DNA of 64,000 nt from Tetracentron sinense (Eukaryota; Streptophyta; Magnoliopsida; Trochodendrales; Trochodendraceae), in contig CM026565.1 of the NCBI GenBank assembly GCA_015143295.1, forward strand, positions 11,716,041 to 11,780,040, in the 5' to 3' direction. The notes beneath the pieces were generated by a model, which was given only the letters and a program-made list of their open reading frames with translations, was not told the DNA's origin and did not search any database. Of the stretch, positions 24,079 through 36,186 are shown piece after piece (position 1 is the stretch's first letter; every line of letters starts with the position of its first letter). The position numbers and the translations under genes were made by a program.

Positions 24079-24217
24079 GTACGCGTTTAGAGTTTATTCA
24101 ATTATCCACGATGATCTTCTTATGCTTTATTTCTTGTGTACTTACATGGCATGTTACCTATCTATCTATACATACGCTGTTGTTGCATGGATTGACATAA
24201 CTAGTTATAATTTCAGG
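24079..24217 (+). other. Inferred gag-pol intron of element C (139 nt)
   Basis: GTGCAAG, then GTACGC (donor at 24079-24080), a T-rich interior, then ATTTCAG (AG at 24216-24217), then GAACCTTA. Splicing would give VQG-TLLVNE. The length is not a multiple of three. Confidence 0.6.
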
Positions 24218-27200
24218 AACCTTATTAGTCAATGAGTGTTTGGGTCGAGTGTTAATCGACACGGGATCGACTCACTCTTTTGTCTCACCCAGTTTTGTTA
24301 AAGGTTTTGCATCCGAGTTTAGTCGATTGGAGAGAGAGTTAACCATTGCAACTCTGCTTGGCAAGTCAGTTGATGTGGATAGAATACACATGGATAGTTT
24401 GGTACAAGTGGGGTAGAATGAATTACTAGCCAACCTCATCATCCTGGATTTCCAAGACTTGGATTTCGATGTCATCCTCAGGATGGATTGGTTAGCAGCG
24501 CATCATAGGCATGTGTCTTGCTTTGAGAAGATGGTACTCTTTAAGCCGGTGGAAGGGAAGCCATTTCATTTTGGGGGGTTGAGAAGTAAAAATATTACCC
24601 GCTTTGCGGCATTGAGCCTAGCGAACCATGAGGCAAAGGACTCCTTGACTATTCCGGTCGTGAGTGAATTCCTGAATGTATTTCCAGAGGAGTTGCCAGG
24701 GTTGCCCCCAGACAGGCAGATTGAGTTCATGATCGAGCTTGCACCAGGCACCGCTCTCATCTCTCGGGCTCCGTACAAGATGGCCCCGATTGAAGTCAAG
24801 GAGTTGAAGACTCAATTGGAGGAGATGCAAGACCTTGGTTTCATTTGACCAAGTGTCTCACCGTGGGTTGCCCCGGTGTTATTTGTTAAGAAGAAGGATG
24901 TCTCGATGCGGATGTGCATCGATTACAGGCAGTTGAACAAGGTCACGATAAAGAATAGGTATCCATTGCCTAGGATTGATGACTTGTTCGACCAGTTAAA
25001 GGGAGCAAAATTTTTCTCTAAGATTGATCTTCGGTCTGAATACCACCAGTTGAAGATCAAGGCAAAAGATGTTCCCAAAACTGCTTCCAGAACTCGGTAT
25101 AGGCATTACGAGTTCTTGATGATGCTTTTTGGTCTAACGAACGCCCCGACAGCCTTTATGGATCTAATGAACCGGGTGTTCTGACCATACCTGGATCGAT
25201 GCGTGATAGTGTTTGCCGATGATATCTTGGTCTATTCCCAGACACGGGAAGATCACGTGCGAGACCTTCGCCTTGCTTTGGAAATGCTGAGAGAGCACAA
25301 GTTGTATGCCAAACTAAGCAAGTGTGAGTTTTGGTTGGAGGAAGTGGCATTCTTAGGCCATGTTGTTTCTGCGGAAGGCATCTCGGTAGATCCGAAAAAG
25401 TTAGAGGCATTCATGAATTGGGCGAGGCCCAAGAGTGTCACAGAGATCCGCAGCTTCCTTGGGTTGGCAGGCTATTACTGAAGATTTGTTGAGGGTTTCT
25501 CCAGTCTTGCAGTGCCGCTCAATTATCTAACAAGGAAGAATGCCAAGTATGTGGAGCGATAAGTTCGAGATCAGTTTCATGGAGTTGAAGAAGAGGCTCA
25601 CCACGGCCCCCGTCCTTATAGTGCCATCAGGGCGTGGGGATTATGAAGTGTATAGTGATACCTCGTACGTTGGGCTTGGGTGGGTTCTCATGCAACATAA
25701 GAAGGTTATTGCCTATGCATCAAGGTAATTAAAGGAGCATGAAAAGAATTAGCCCACACACAACTTGGAGCTTGCTGCGGTTGTGTTTGTGCTCAAGATT
25801 TGGTGACATTACCTTTATGGGGAAGAATTCTATCTGTTCACGGATCACAAGAGTCTCAAGTACCTCTTTTCCCAAAAGGAGCTAAATTTACGGCAACAAC
25901 GTTGGATGGAATTTTTGAAAGACTATGAATGCACCATCCAATACCACCCGAGCAAAGCAAATGTAGTAACTGAAGCTTTGAGTAGAAGACCTCTGGGTTT
26001 GTTGGCTCACATGTTGGTGCGGGAATGGAAGCTATTGGAAGATATGGCTAATCTAGACATCAGTGTCAATGCTTCCATCCGCAGTCCAGTGATGGCAAAT
26101 ATTACGGTTCGGCCGTACATCATTGATTGGATCTGAGTGTTGCAGACTTCAGATGCTGACTTGCTGGCTTTCTGAGATAATGAAGTAGCCAAGGGAAGTG
26201 AAGAATTTTCTCTGACTGGCCAGGGTGCTATCACATTCAGGGGAAGACTGTGTGTCCCTACCAATACAGAGTTGAGGTAGGAGATTATGGATGAAGCCCA
26301 CCGTTTGAAGTATACAATGCATCCTGGGGGTACGAAGATGTACCAGAACCTCAAGGGGTATTTTTGGTGGCAGAACTTGAAGAGGGATGTCGCAGATTAT
26401 GTGGCACGGTGTTTGGTGTGCCAGCAGGTGAAAGCAGAACACATGCTACCGGCAAGTCTATTACAGTCTCTCCTGATTCCCGAGTGGAAATGGGAGCACA
26501 TTTCTATGGACTTCATAGTTGGCTTGCCACTCATGGCAAGGAACTCAGATGCAATATGGGTTGTGGTAGACCGTTTAACGAAGTCTGGGCATTTCTTATC
26601 CTATCAGACTACGTTCAACTCGAACCAGTTAGCGGCATTGTATATCAAGGAAATGGTTCAGTTACACGGGGTGCTAGTTAGTATTGTGTTAAATCTGGAT
26701 CCAAGATTCACATCCAAGTTCTAGAAGAGCTTTCAGGATGCTATGGGTTCTCGACTTGATTTCAGCATCGCCTTTCATTCATAGACGGATGGGCAAACTA
26801 AGAGGGTGAATCAAATCATCGAAGACATGCTTCGGGCATGTATGTTAGAATTTAAGGGCAACTGAGAAGAGCACTTGCCTTTGGTTGAATTCACATATAA
26901 CAATAGCTACCGGGCGAGCATCCAAAAGGCACCGTTCGAGGCCTTGTATGGGTGAAGCTACAGGTCTCCTCTCTACTGGGATGAGGTAGGAGAGAGGAAA
27001 GTGTTGGGTCTTGAGTTGATCGAGCAGACTACGAACAAAGTTAAGATCATCCGGGATCGGTTGAAAGCCACTGAAGATTGTCAAAAGAGCTATGCTGACA
27101 CTCACCGTAGGGACTTGGAATTCTGAGTTGGAGATCAAGTCTTTGTAAAAGTATCTCCTAACAAGGGGATTATGAGATTTGGCAAAAGAGGCAAGCTTAG

Positions 27201-27545
27201 TCCCCGGTATGTTGGGCCCTTTGAGATCATCACGCGAGTTGGTGAAGTTACTTACCGAGAAGCTCTTCCACCTCACATGGCCACAGTCCACAATGTGTTT
27301 CATGTGTCTATGCTTCGGAAGTATATTTAAGACCCTTCGCATGTCATAGACTTGGAACCGTTGGAAATCTGAGAGGATCTCACTTTGGTTGAAAAGTCAT
27401 TTCAGATATTGGATCGGAGAGATCAAGTCCTTTGCAAGAAGACCATCCCGTTGGTTCTCGTACAATGACAACATCATGCCCGAGAAGAGGCTACATGGGA
27501 GCGTGAGGCTGAAGTCAAAGCGAAGTACCCAGAATTATTTAAATA
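24218..27545 (+). pseudogene. Gypsy element C pol (PR-RT-RH-INT-chromodomain), degenerate
   Basis: Full-length but decayed pol on the plus strand, ending with TAG at 27543-27545. Visible in order are the protease (DTGSTHSF near 24260), RT ([17 protein letters not shown], then [10 protein letters not shown] near 25215), RNase H, integrase ([20 protein letters not shown]) and a chromodomain-like tail with EEATWE. More than ten stops or shifts are present, many of the type CAG-to-TAG, CGA-to-TGA or TGG-to-TAG/TGA, as expected from deamination of methylated cytosine. It is the internal part of the element whose LTRs are at 15589 and 27637. Confidence 0.87.
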
Positions 27546-27621
27546 GGCTTTTGTTTATACTATGTGATTTTGTTTTGGTTTTGTAATGCAAGTATCGTCC
27601 AAATTTTGGAGATAAAATTTT

Positions 27622-27636
27622 TATAAGGGGGGAGGA
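27622..27636 (+). other. Polypurine tract of element C
   Basis: ATAAGGGGGGAGGA immediately before the LTR start TGTAGAGCC. This is the expected plus-strand primer position. Confidence 0.7.
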
Positions 27637-28030
27637 TGTAGAGCCCCAGAACTTTTGTATATGTCTTGGAATGCATGTCAAGGCGTGATACCTTGTAATC
27701 TCCATTTCCCATGAAATGAGAATTTGGAACCTTTGAGAATTTTGTATTTGTATTATAAAATAATTAAATAAAATAATTAATAATGTACTATAGCCTTAGA
27801 AGGGTCCTAGTCATATCTAGATGATGTTAGAATGGAAGTGGGATAAGTCCAAGTAATGGATTGAGTGGAAAATGGACTCAGTGTCGAAATTTGCAGAGCA
27901 CCAATTGCTCGGTCCAGATTAGCGATTAACCGGTCCACAACCGATCGATCGGTATCTGTCGACTGGTGCACTAATTTGTATGAAATTTTTTTCTAGAGAG
28001 GGTGTTTTCAACCGATCGCTCGGTCCTGAC
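27637..28030 (+). repeat. 3' LTR of element C, segment 1
   Basis: Begins TGTAGAGCCC after the polypurine tract and parallels 15589 onward. It ends in the palindrome array (27899-28030, CGATCG type), where the hAT element is inserted. The LTR resumes at 32211. Confidence 0.82.
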
Positions 28031-28853
28031 CATAGTTAGTAAAGTCGCGACTCAATCGCGAACTATTCGCGAATGAATCGTGGTATTCGTTAAACGATTT
28101 GTTCGGCTGTCTGATTCAATCGTTCGGATGTATACGCGGTTATTTGAGTCAAAACGAATCAGTCGCGAATCAATCGCGATAAAGTAAAAAAAACTAAATA
28201 TTATAAAATTCTAAAATAGAATTTTCTATTAAACTATCCATTCCCGTAAGTCTTCTCCACTCATAAACAGTTGGTATTTGGTAATCGGTTTCAGACTTTC
28301 AGCCGGCTCTTCCTCTCTCTCTCTCAACAAGCTCCTTCTTATCCATTCCGGTGGCCGGCCTGAGCATCATCGAATCAGCGACCACCAGATTCACCACCGT
28401 TTTTATAGGTTAGTATCTCTCTCTCTCTCGTGCAAACGCCTCTGTTTCTTCCTTTCTCTCCCAAGTCCCAACTTCATCTCTCACACAGTATGATTTAGTA
28501 AATAGTAACAGCCACGGTATGATCATAAAAAAATTTGATCTTGAGCGGTCACTCTCGCAGCCTCACTCCCTTGCTTCTTGATCTTGAGCGACCAACATGA
28601 TCATCAAAAATTTGGGTGGGAAACTGGAAGTGAAGATGGTTTCTTCATGGGGTGAGTCATCTAGAAGGGGAAGCACGCACAGGCACCATTGTTTTTCCTT
28701 TCTCTCCCAAGTTCCAACTTCATCTCCAAGAATGTAATAATCACCGCCCCTCCTCCCCCAATATACATAAAATCCAAAAGGCCTTTCCTTCCTAAAATTT
28801 GAGTTCGTTTCTTCAAAAATAAATTGTAATTTTAGAGTAAGCTTAAACCCCTA

Positions 28854-29028
28854 TTAACCATGGTTAAAATGTATTAACCCTTAGGTTCAATAATCTAACC
28901 TTGTTTTTGAAAAAATATTAACTCTAAGGTTAAATTTTTTTAACTAAAGTTAAAATTTTTTTAAACCAAAGTTAGATTATTGAACCCTAAGGGTTGATGA
29001 ATCCTAACCAAAGTTAACCAAGGTTAAC
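28854..29028. repeat. Foldback (MITE-like) sequence within the hAT element
   Basis: Two long imperfect arms: one with TTAACCCTTAGGTTCAATAA followed by TCTAACCTT, the other its near reverse complement (AGATTATTGAACCCTAAGGG). TTAACC-rich ends flank both. It could be a small inserted element or a structural repeat of the hAT 5' region. Confidence 0.5.
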
Positions 29029-29549
29029 AAGGACACATGTTGACTGTGATTCAATATTTTTATCTATATATATATATATCAAAAAATTATTGTTCTCTCA
29101 CATTGTCAATAAAAAAATATATATTTTAAATTATAAAGTGGAAGGTCCTAGGTTTGATTTCTCACTCCCTTTTTGGGTTCAGCCCTGCTCAATATTTTCC
29201 CAGAGTTATCTAGTGTGGCGGGTTGCGGGCTCTCGTCACACCCCCAGGGATTAGTCCTGACCCAAAGGGTTGGGGATACCTTAAGTTACCAAAGAATAAA
29301 TCTTATAAATAATATTGTGAATATCTTGTCCTCAAGGAGCCTGACTCTCAAATACAAAGATAGAGAGAAAAGAAAAACTAGAACTTAGAGATTTTTTGGT
29401 CAGAATTATACTGTTTTTTCTCTTATTTTTGTGTATGCATGTTAAAATAGTTTTATTTATTTTATTTTATTTTTATATGTAATTTTAATAGTTTGTTGAG
29501 TGATATATGGATAGATGAATGTATGTTTTAATTGCAACAGTCTGTAGAT

Positions 29550-31626
29550 ATGGTGAGAAAAAGAGATCGATTCTGGGAGTATGCGGAGGATTTAACTGGA
29601 AGATTTATTTGTAAATTTTGCAATAAAGAATATTCTGGAGGAGTAGCCAGAGTTAAATCTCACTTGTCTCAACAAGAAGGACGAGATATTGCGATTTGTC
29701 CTCGTGTGCCGGATGATGTCCAAGCTTCAGCTCTCTTAGCAATTAGCGGAAATGAAAACTCTAATAAGAGAAGTAGGATTGGATCATCTTCATCATATAT
29801 TGGGGGAGGTGGAGTTAATTCGTCTTTGGGTGCAGATAATTCGATATCAGAGATACACCAAACTACAGTACCGGGAATGTGTCATAAAAAGGATAAAGAA
29901 TCAGTGGACAAAGCGCTTGCTAAATCATTCTTTCTGAATAACATTTCATTCAATGTTATTCAAGACCCATCATTTATTGAATTTTGTAGAACTCTTTCAA
30001 ACTACGGTGTTGGCTATTCTGTGCCATCTTATTCAACTCTACGTACAAAGTTGGTACAAAATGCTAAGGCAGAAGTTGATGAGTATGTCTCTAGAGTTAA
30101 GGAATCTTGGACTCAAACAGGTTCAGGGTGTACATTAATGTCTGATGGTTGGACCGATTTAAAAGGGCGATCTTTTATTAATATGATTGCGTATTCTCCA
30201 AAGGGAGCCATTTTTTTAAGGTCATTTGAAGAGACAAGTGAAAAAAAGACAGGTGTATATCTTAGAGATTTGCTTTGTTATGCCATAGAGGAGATTAGAG
30301 CAGAAAATGTTGTACAGATCATCACAGATAATGCATCTAATTATGAAAGTGCCTGTCAAATGGTTATAGAAAGGTATCCTCACATCTATAAAACACGATG
30401 TGCTGCACATGGAATTCAGTTGCTTCTCAAAGATATCTATAAGGAGGTTGATTGGGTAAGAAATATTTATGACGATGCCAAAGACATAGTGGATTACATG
30501 TACAAATATAGTTCAGTCTTGACTTTAATGAGAAAGATGACGAGTGATAAAGAATTGAAAAGGCCTTGTAAGACACGGTTTGCTTATCATTTTTTGATGC
30601 TTCAATCTATTTTAGAAGTTGAAGATGGGTTACGTCAGATGGTTGCATCACTTGAGTGGAGAAGCATGAAATATTACACATCTGAATGGCGCAAAAAATC
30701 ACAAATATAATTCAAGGATCTAATTTTTGGAGTGATGGAAAAGAAGTAATCTTTGTACTAGAGCCTCTTATTAGAGTACTTCGTTTAGTTGATGGTGAAG
30801 GATCAACTGCAGGGTACTTGTATGAAGCAATGGAAAGGGCAAGAGATGCGTTGAAGCACCGATGTGAGAATGATCAAGCAAGGTACATAAAGTTATGGGA
30901 ATTATTTGATTCGAGGCGAGATAGAAATATACTTCATTGTGTTCATGCGGTTGCTGCATATTTAAATCCATTATTAATGTCGAGTGGAAAGATTAGGTAT
31001 GATCACCCGGATGTTAGAAAAGGGTTGCTCTTTGTTGTGGAAAAAATGGTTAGCTCAAGTGATGAACAAAAGACATTTGGTATACAAATAACAGAGTATA
31101 ATACTCAAAGTTCAGATATATTTACTTCTCTTGCAAGACATCAAATGGAAACGATTCACCCAAGTAAGTATTTAGTTTCATTTATTTTTCAAGTTATGTA
31201 TTTATACATGAAAATATGTGCTAAATTTTTTATTGAATTGTAGGAGTGTGGTGGTCACAAAATGGTGGACCAATTTCAATAGTTCAAAAGATTGCTATTC
31301 GTATTCTGAGTCAACCATGTAGTTCATCAGCATGTGAAAGAAATTGGAGTGCATTTGAAGCAGCACAAACAAAGAAGGGAAATAGATTGACACCCAATAT
31401 GTTGGAGGACTTAATTCACATACGAATGAATTCGAAGATGGAAGCAAATTGTGGTGAGCGTGAGAAGCGAGATACAAAAATAATCAATCTTGAGCAGCTT
31501 GGAGAGCTTCCTGAATACATGGATGATGATCGGGAGGAGTATGAAAATGTGGAAGAAGCTTCAACCAGTCGGGAAGATATACTTTTTGATGAGTTGTTTG
31601 GGCCTAAATCATTTGTTTCACGTTAA
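29550..31626 (+). pseudogene. hAT transposase (BED finger, DUF659, dimerization domain), one frameshift
   Basis: Catalyses cut-and-paste transposition. The ATG at 29550 follows a splice acceptor-like GCAACAG. Near the N-terminus is a BED-type finger (CKFC...HL). The DUF659/RNase H-like core includes SDGWTD and ITDNASNYESA, which hold the presumed catalytic aspartates. The C-terminal hAT dimerization part has SSACERNWSAFE. An 80-nt intron at 31164-31243 (GTAAGT...TTGTAG) joins HP to RVWWSQNGG in frame. A single 1-nt deletion in a run of A near 30693-30698 breaks the frame between EWRKK and ITNIIQG. Corrected for that, about 665 residues would be encoded, a usual length. Nothing else looks damaged, so this is a recently inactivated autonomous element, or the frameshift is a sequencing error. 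Confidence 0.88.
31164..31243 (+). other. Intron in hAT transposase
   Basis: Donor CCAA|GTAAGTATT and acceptor GAATTGTAG|GAGTG. The interior is 80 nt, AT-rich, and carries a stop in the upstream frame just before the acceptor. Removing it restores a continuous frame into the dimerization domain. Confidence 0.8.
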
Positions 31627-32210
31627 ATAATTTCTTAGAAGCAAGTAGTAACTTAGATGGATGCAGACTAATTTTTTTAGTTTTTTAATTGTCATTGACT
31701 CTTTTGATAGACCAATGGATGCGGAATAAGATTTTATTTATCTTTCTTATTTGGATATAGATTAATATAGACACTTTTTATATCTCATTGGATGTCCGAA
31801 TTATTGTTTGAATTATTTTTTTGTTAATGGTAAATAGAACACACATATGAATGAATTATAGACATTTTATTATTAAGTTTTAGTTTAATTTAGTTATTTA
31901 ATAATTAGATTTGTTTATTTATCTATTATATATGCTTAGGTCACTTCTCTTTATCCATTCAATTGCATAAAAGTTTAGATAAAAGGTAATCTATATTATA
32001 TGCATTTTATATGTTTAGCCGAATTTTTGAACTAATTTTTTAGTTTTGATCCGAACTATACTCGAATTATTCCCGTACCGTACTTTTGACGTTCTACGTT
32101 TTTTTCACCGAAGTTTTGAACGAATTATTAAATAATTATTCCGAACTATACCCGAATAATTCCCGTGCCGAATTATTGCCGTACGACGAATTACTAACTA
32201 TGGTCCTGAC

Positions 32211-32616
32211 CACCGATCGCTCGGTCTTTCGCGTTTTTACAGAATTTCATTAAGGGCTTTTTCATCTTTTAGGCGTTACACCCTTGCCTATAAGGGCTTG
32301 CACGAGCCTTGGGTCCTCATTCATCACACTTAGCTGCATTTTGAGAGGGAGTAAGAGAGGAAAAAGGGTTTTCAACCTAGGATTTGCAACTTGAGGGAAA
32401 TCAAGGGTTTAAGAACCCTAGATCATCACAAGCTTGGATTTCTTCAAGCACGCCGCTCAAGCACATGAGGAGCTCGTTCTACAAGTTAGGGCAGCATCTT
32501 TCTCGGCAAGAACAAGGGTTTTCTTCCTCTATTTTAAGGTCGGTACCCTATGCTACCCTCCTAGTTCATATTCTTCATTCTTTTCTTCATCTTATGGTTT
32601 TTCCTCAAAATCTAAG
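32211..32616 (+). repeat. 3' LTR of element C, segment 2
   Basis: Continues the palindrome array (ACCGATCGCTCGGT at 32212), then CCTATAAGGG near 32288 as a TATA-like site, and matches 16020-16420. It is cut at 32617 by a solo LTR. Confidence 0.8.
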
Positions 32617-33314
32617 TGTCGCGCCCCAAAATACCCCCTAGGAGTTAAGGGATACTTTAGAGGTGACTACGTGTACCTGTCAAACCATCCTGTAATGCAA
32701 GAGGCCAAACATAATATAATACAATGATAATCAGAGCGCGGAAACTAAACATAATTGCGGAAGCATAAGCCAACTTTTTCTTTTCTTCTATAACTCCAAA
32801 TAGTATTCCAAGTTAACATATACCAAATACAATCAAGTAAAGGTGGACATGCCCACTTATCAAAATACAAAAAGGAACTCTCTAACCCTCTCCTCTCAAC
32901 AGTAGTCGAGGTATGGCCACACATCCAAGTCCCTATCCTCCTGAGACTGCCATGGGATAGGTGGCTCCTTCTCCTCTACATACTCCTCCTCGACCCAAGG
33001 CTCGGGGTCGAGGACATCCACAGTACCTGTCGACATAAAAGTACGGCTGAGCATGGAATACTCAGCGAGTACAAACTACTAGCTAACCATAACAATAGCG
33101 AAAGCATAACAACAGTGAGCAATACAAGATATTAATTTAAAGCAATAGTGAAAGCATAAGATACATAGCCATATCTTGACATGCGTGTATGAATGCAAAA
33201 ACCTCGGTAAAACTCATGTCTCGGAAACCTTTTTCGTGTCTCGATCAAATCATGTATGTGTGTCGTGTCTTGTCTTATATTTCATGTCTTGATTTGTTCT
33301 TGACTTGTATACTT

Positions 33315-33590
33315 GTGAGCCAGAGGCTAGCACCCTTCCTTAGGCTACCAACCTCCTTGTCATGTTCTTGTTCCATTTCTCTTGTGAGCCAGAGGCTAGC
33401 ACCCTTCCTTGGGCTACCAACCTCTTTGTCATGTTCTTGTTCCATTTCTCTTGTGAGCCAGAGGCTAGCACCCTTCCTTGGGCTACCAACCTCCTTGTCA
33501 TGTTCTTGTTCCATTTCTCTTGTGAGCCAGAGGCTAGCACCCTTCCTTGGGCTACCAACCTCCTTGTCATGTCCTTGTTCCATTTCTTGA
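33315..33590 (-). repeat. Four 69-bp tandem hairpin repeats
   Basis: Units start at 33315, 33384, 33453 and 33522 and are almost identical. Each contains GAGCCAGAGGCTAGCACCC and GGGCTACCAACCTCC, which form an imperfect inverted repeat. The period divides by three, so two frames on each strand look open here; these are not genes. Confidence 0.9.
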
Positions 33591-34556
33591 TTCAACATGT
33601 ATAATACAATCTTGAAAAACCCAGTTTCATGCATGCATGTGTGCTCGTGGGCGTGCCAATAGTGACAATCATGGGGACACGTGTAACAAGAGGGATATCG
33701 CATCATATTTCAATTCATAGTATAACATGTAAGCATTTAGGTGATCAACATGGCATTTGGTCAAGTCATCATTTACAAGAATAATTACATAAAGCTTACA
33801 TCCATTTCCTTTATCAATTTCATTTATTCTTGGTTTAGGCATATTATCAAACATCCGGTGTGAAAGATTTTAGTAGTTTTATTTCCCTTTTTTAGCGCAT
33901 AAATTTCCAACTCAACATCCAAGTATGTTCATTATTCATAGAGTGCCCTTCCACCATTTCCCATACCCACATTTCACCACGTCCAACGGCATCTAATCGC
34001 CTCTACATCCACCATTCATACATACAACCCCACATTCACATTTATCTTGTTTAGGTTTAGGAAGTATAGCACATTTCAAGTAAGGGAAGATACAAGACCA
34101 ACATCATAATGTCAAAGGGGAAAACTAGATTATTGCTAAAGAAAGTTAGTAGAGTGTACTAACCTTAGATCAAGGCTTGATCTTTGGTAAAAACCTTGAT
34201 TGAAGCTCCAACTTGAAAGAAGAACACCTTTGCTTGAAGGAGATTCGAGTTAAGGAAGAAACCCCTTTCAAAAACGTGCTTGGGTTGCTGCCCTAGCTTG
34301 GAGAATGGTTCACACACGAGCTTGAGCCTCGATTTTGAAGCAACTCGAGTTGGGGTGAGCTATGGTTCTTAAACCCCCTTTGATTTCCTTCTCAAAACCA
34401 AACCCTAGGTTAGAGCTTTCTCCTCTTCTCTCTCTATCTCTCAAAATCCCTCAATGTTGTAAGTGAGGCCTCAAAGGGTCGAGCAAACCCTTATGGGTAA
34501 GGGTTTAACACCCAAAAGACGAAAACGCCCTTACTGAAATTCCTGCAAAAACGCGA

Positions 34557-34745
34557 AGACCGAGCGATCGGTGGTTATGACCGATCGATCGGTTGCCTAC
34601 CGAGCGATCGGTGTTTATGACTGATAGACCGGTCAAAAACTCACTCTCTGGAAAATTTCCCCATACAAAATTTCTGACCGTGCGATAGCTACCGATCGAT
34701 CGATTATGGACCGATTGATCTCTGACTGGACCGAGCGATCGGTGC
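34557..34745 (-). repeat. Palindrome array, CGATCG type, in solo LTR
   Basis: Eight or so ACCGAGCGATCGGT / ACCGATCGATCGGT units, some decayed, with short spacers. It lies between GCAAAAACGCGAAG and the conserved block. Confidence 0.8.
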
Positions 34746-34960
34746 TCTGTATGTCTGGACTGTTTTGACCATATCTTTTGACTCGCTCGTCGGATTTTGA
34801 CGATTCAACTTGCGTTGGATCCGTCTTTCGAAAACGAACATTTCTGACATTTCGGAATTTCTGATTTCTCCCTTATTTATTAATTAGACTATGAAAACGG
34901 CCAATTAGCTACGAAAGTGCCATTCATTAAAGATGAAAAAGTCCGGGGTGCTACACTAAG

Positions 34961-35973
34961 TATGTTAATGCTATGGGATGAATGAATGGAGGAATGTTGG
35001 GCGATGGATGCCATGTGGGAGTGATGTGATGAAAATAATGGGAAGCTCATTTTACCAAATAATGAACGTATATGTATGATGGATGGATTTGATGAATTGC
35101 TAATTAAGAAGTGCATGAGTTAAAGTATGGAAATTTTAGGGTTTTATGTTAGTGTGTTACTCGCTTTCTAGAACGGCATGTGGTAAATGGATGTTTATCT
35201 TGATGAATAGTATACTATGAAATTCAATATGCCATGTTTGATTTCAAGCTATAGCATGTACACGACTTCACGCATGACATGGTTTATCAGTGTTTTTCAA
35301 GAACAAGGGTTTTTATTCTCGATTCATGAACACCATGACAAGGCCAAATGTAAAGGTTGGTAAATAGAGGTAGGGCATATTTTAAGATATGTTTTGCCTC
35401 GCTTTTTGTAAGATATGTTTTACCTCGATTTTTGACAAGAACAAGAACATGCCAAGCAAGACCCCAAGCATGCATGTTTACTTTCGATGCATCTTCGTTA
35501 AAGAGGGGTTTCCCCTCCCTCACAAGTTGTATCTCATTTAGGAAGAAGGGGTTCTAAACCACCCTCCCTCACAAGTAGCATGAACATGTTTATTTTCCAG
35601 TCAAGCAAGCAAGCATGAGCATTTAAATTCATGGCATGACATGTATGACACAACATGACACGCATGATAAGACAAGCACGACTTGACAAGACAACAAGAC
35701 AGAACATGACAAGACAAGTTTTTCAAGTACGAAAGAAGTATTTCGAGTCAAGTCAAGTACACGACATTTTCAAGAGTTTTTCCGATTTGATGTGATGCAA
35801 GCATGAATATAAACTGTTTTACTTTCCTGTTATGATATGAACTGCTTCTTGCTTTATATTCCATTATTATATGCTATGATTGTTGGTTAGTATTTGGTAC
35901 CCGCTGAGTATTTCATGCTCAACCGTACTTTTGATGTCAGCAGGTGTTAGTGGAGCGCCCGCTCCTTTTGACA
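34961..35973 (+). repeat. 3' LTR of element C, segment 3
   Basis: Continues the LTR of element C: a region with hairpins such as GAGGGGTTTCCCCTC near 35503, then the terminal hairpin GTACCCGCTGAG...CTCAACCGTAC at 35898-35929. It ends at the target site TGACA (35969-35973) of the complete element. Confidence 0.78.
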
Positions 35974-36068
35974 TGTAGCACCCCGGACTCTTTTCATCCT
36001 TAATGAATAGCACCTTCGTAGATAATTGACCGTTTTTGTAGTCTAATTAATAAATAAGGGAGAAATCG

Positions 36069-36175
36069 GAAATTCTGAAATGTCAGAAATGTGCGTTTTC
36101 GAAAGACGAACCCAACACAAGTTGAATCGTCGAAATCCGACGAGCGAGTCAAAAGATATGGTCAAAACAGTCCAG
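36069..36175 (+). promoter_or_regulatory. Conserved LTR block (about 100 bp)
   Basis: Contains CGAAAGACGAACCCAACACA, then AGTTGAATCGTCGAAATCC and GACGAGCGAGTCAAAAGATA. The same block, in LTR orientation, occurs in every gypsy LTR of the window that retains this region, even where the flanks do not match. It lies directly upstream of the palindrome array. Function unknown; U3 position suggests a promoter role. Confidence 0.6.
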
Positions 36176-36186
36176 ACATACAGAGA

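Larger units (their letters stand above)
28031..32202 (+). mobile_element. hAT DNA transposon, TSD GTCCTGAC
   Basis: The 4172-bp element is bounded by 12-bp terminal inverted repeats, CATAGTTAGTAA at the left and TTACTAACTATG at the right. The 8-bp duplication GTCCTGAC is at 28023-28030 and 32203-32210. The empty site is visible in the other LTR of element C. Subterminal regions are rich in CGAACTAT/CGAATTATT and GCGAAT motifs in both orientations, which are candidate transposase binding sites. It encodes a BED-finger hAT transposase at 29550-31626. The non-coding stretch 28031-29549 contains a foldback at 28854-29028 and a possible untranslated first exon. Confidence 0.93.
32617..34955 (-). 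mobile_element. Solo LTR, family of the complete element, TSD CTAAG
   Basis: A 2339-bp LTR begins TGTCGCGCCC and ends GGGGTGCTACA. It is flanked by CTAAG at 32612-32616 and 34956-34960. The uninterrupted target is seen at 16415-16430. It is homologous in reverse orientation to the 2343-bp LTRs of the complete element, with the terminal hairpin near 33040-33075, a hairpin array at 33315-33590, a CGATCG array at 34557-34745 and the conserved block at 34769-34865. Confidence 0.92.

Noticed and set aside
28300..28500. A host gene or promoter in the CT-rich region
   Set aside because: The stretch lies between the hAT terminal repeats and is best read as the leader of the transposase gene.
33189..33706. 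Open frames on both strands with a repeated 23-residue motif
   Set aside because: They arise because a 69-bp repeat unit (divisible by three) lies in an LTR; both strands are open at once and there is no similarity to a protein.
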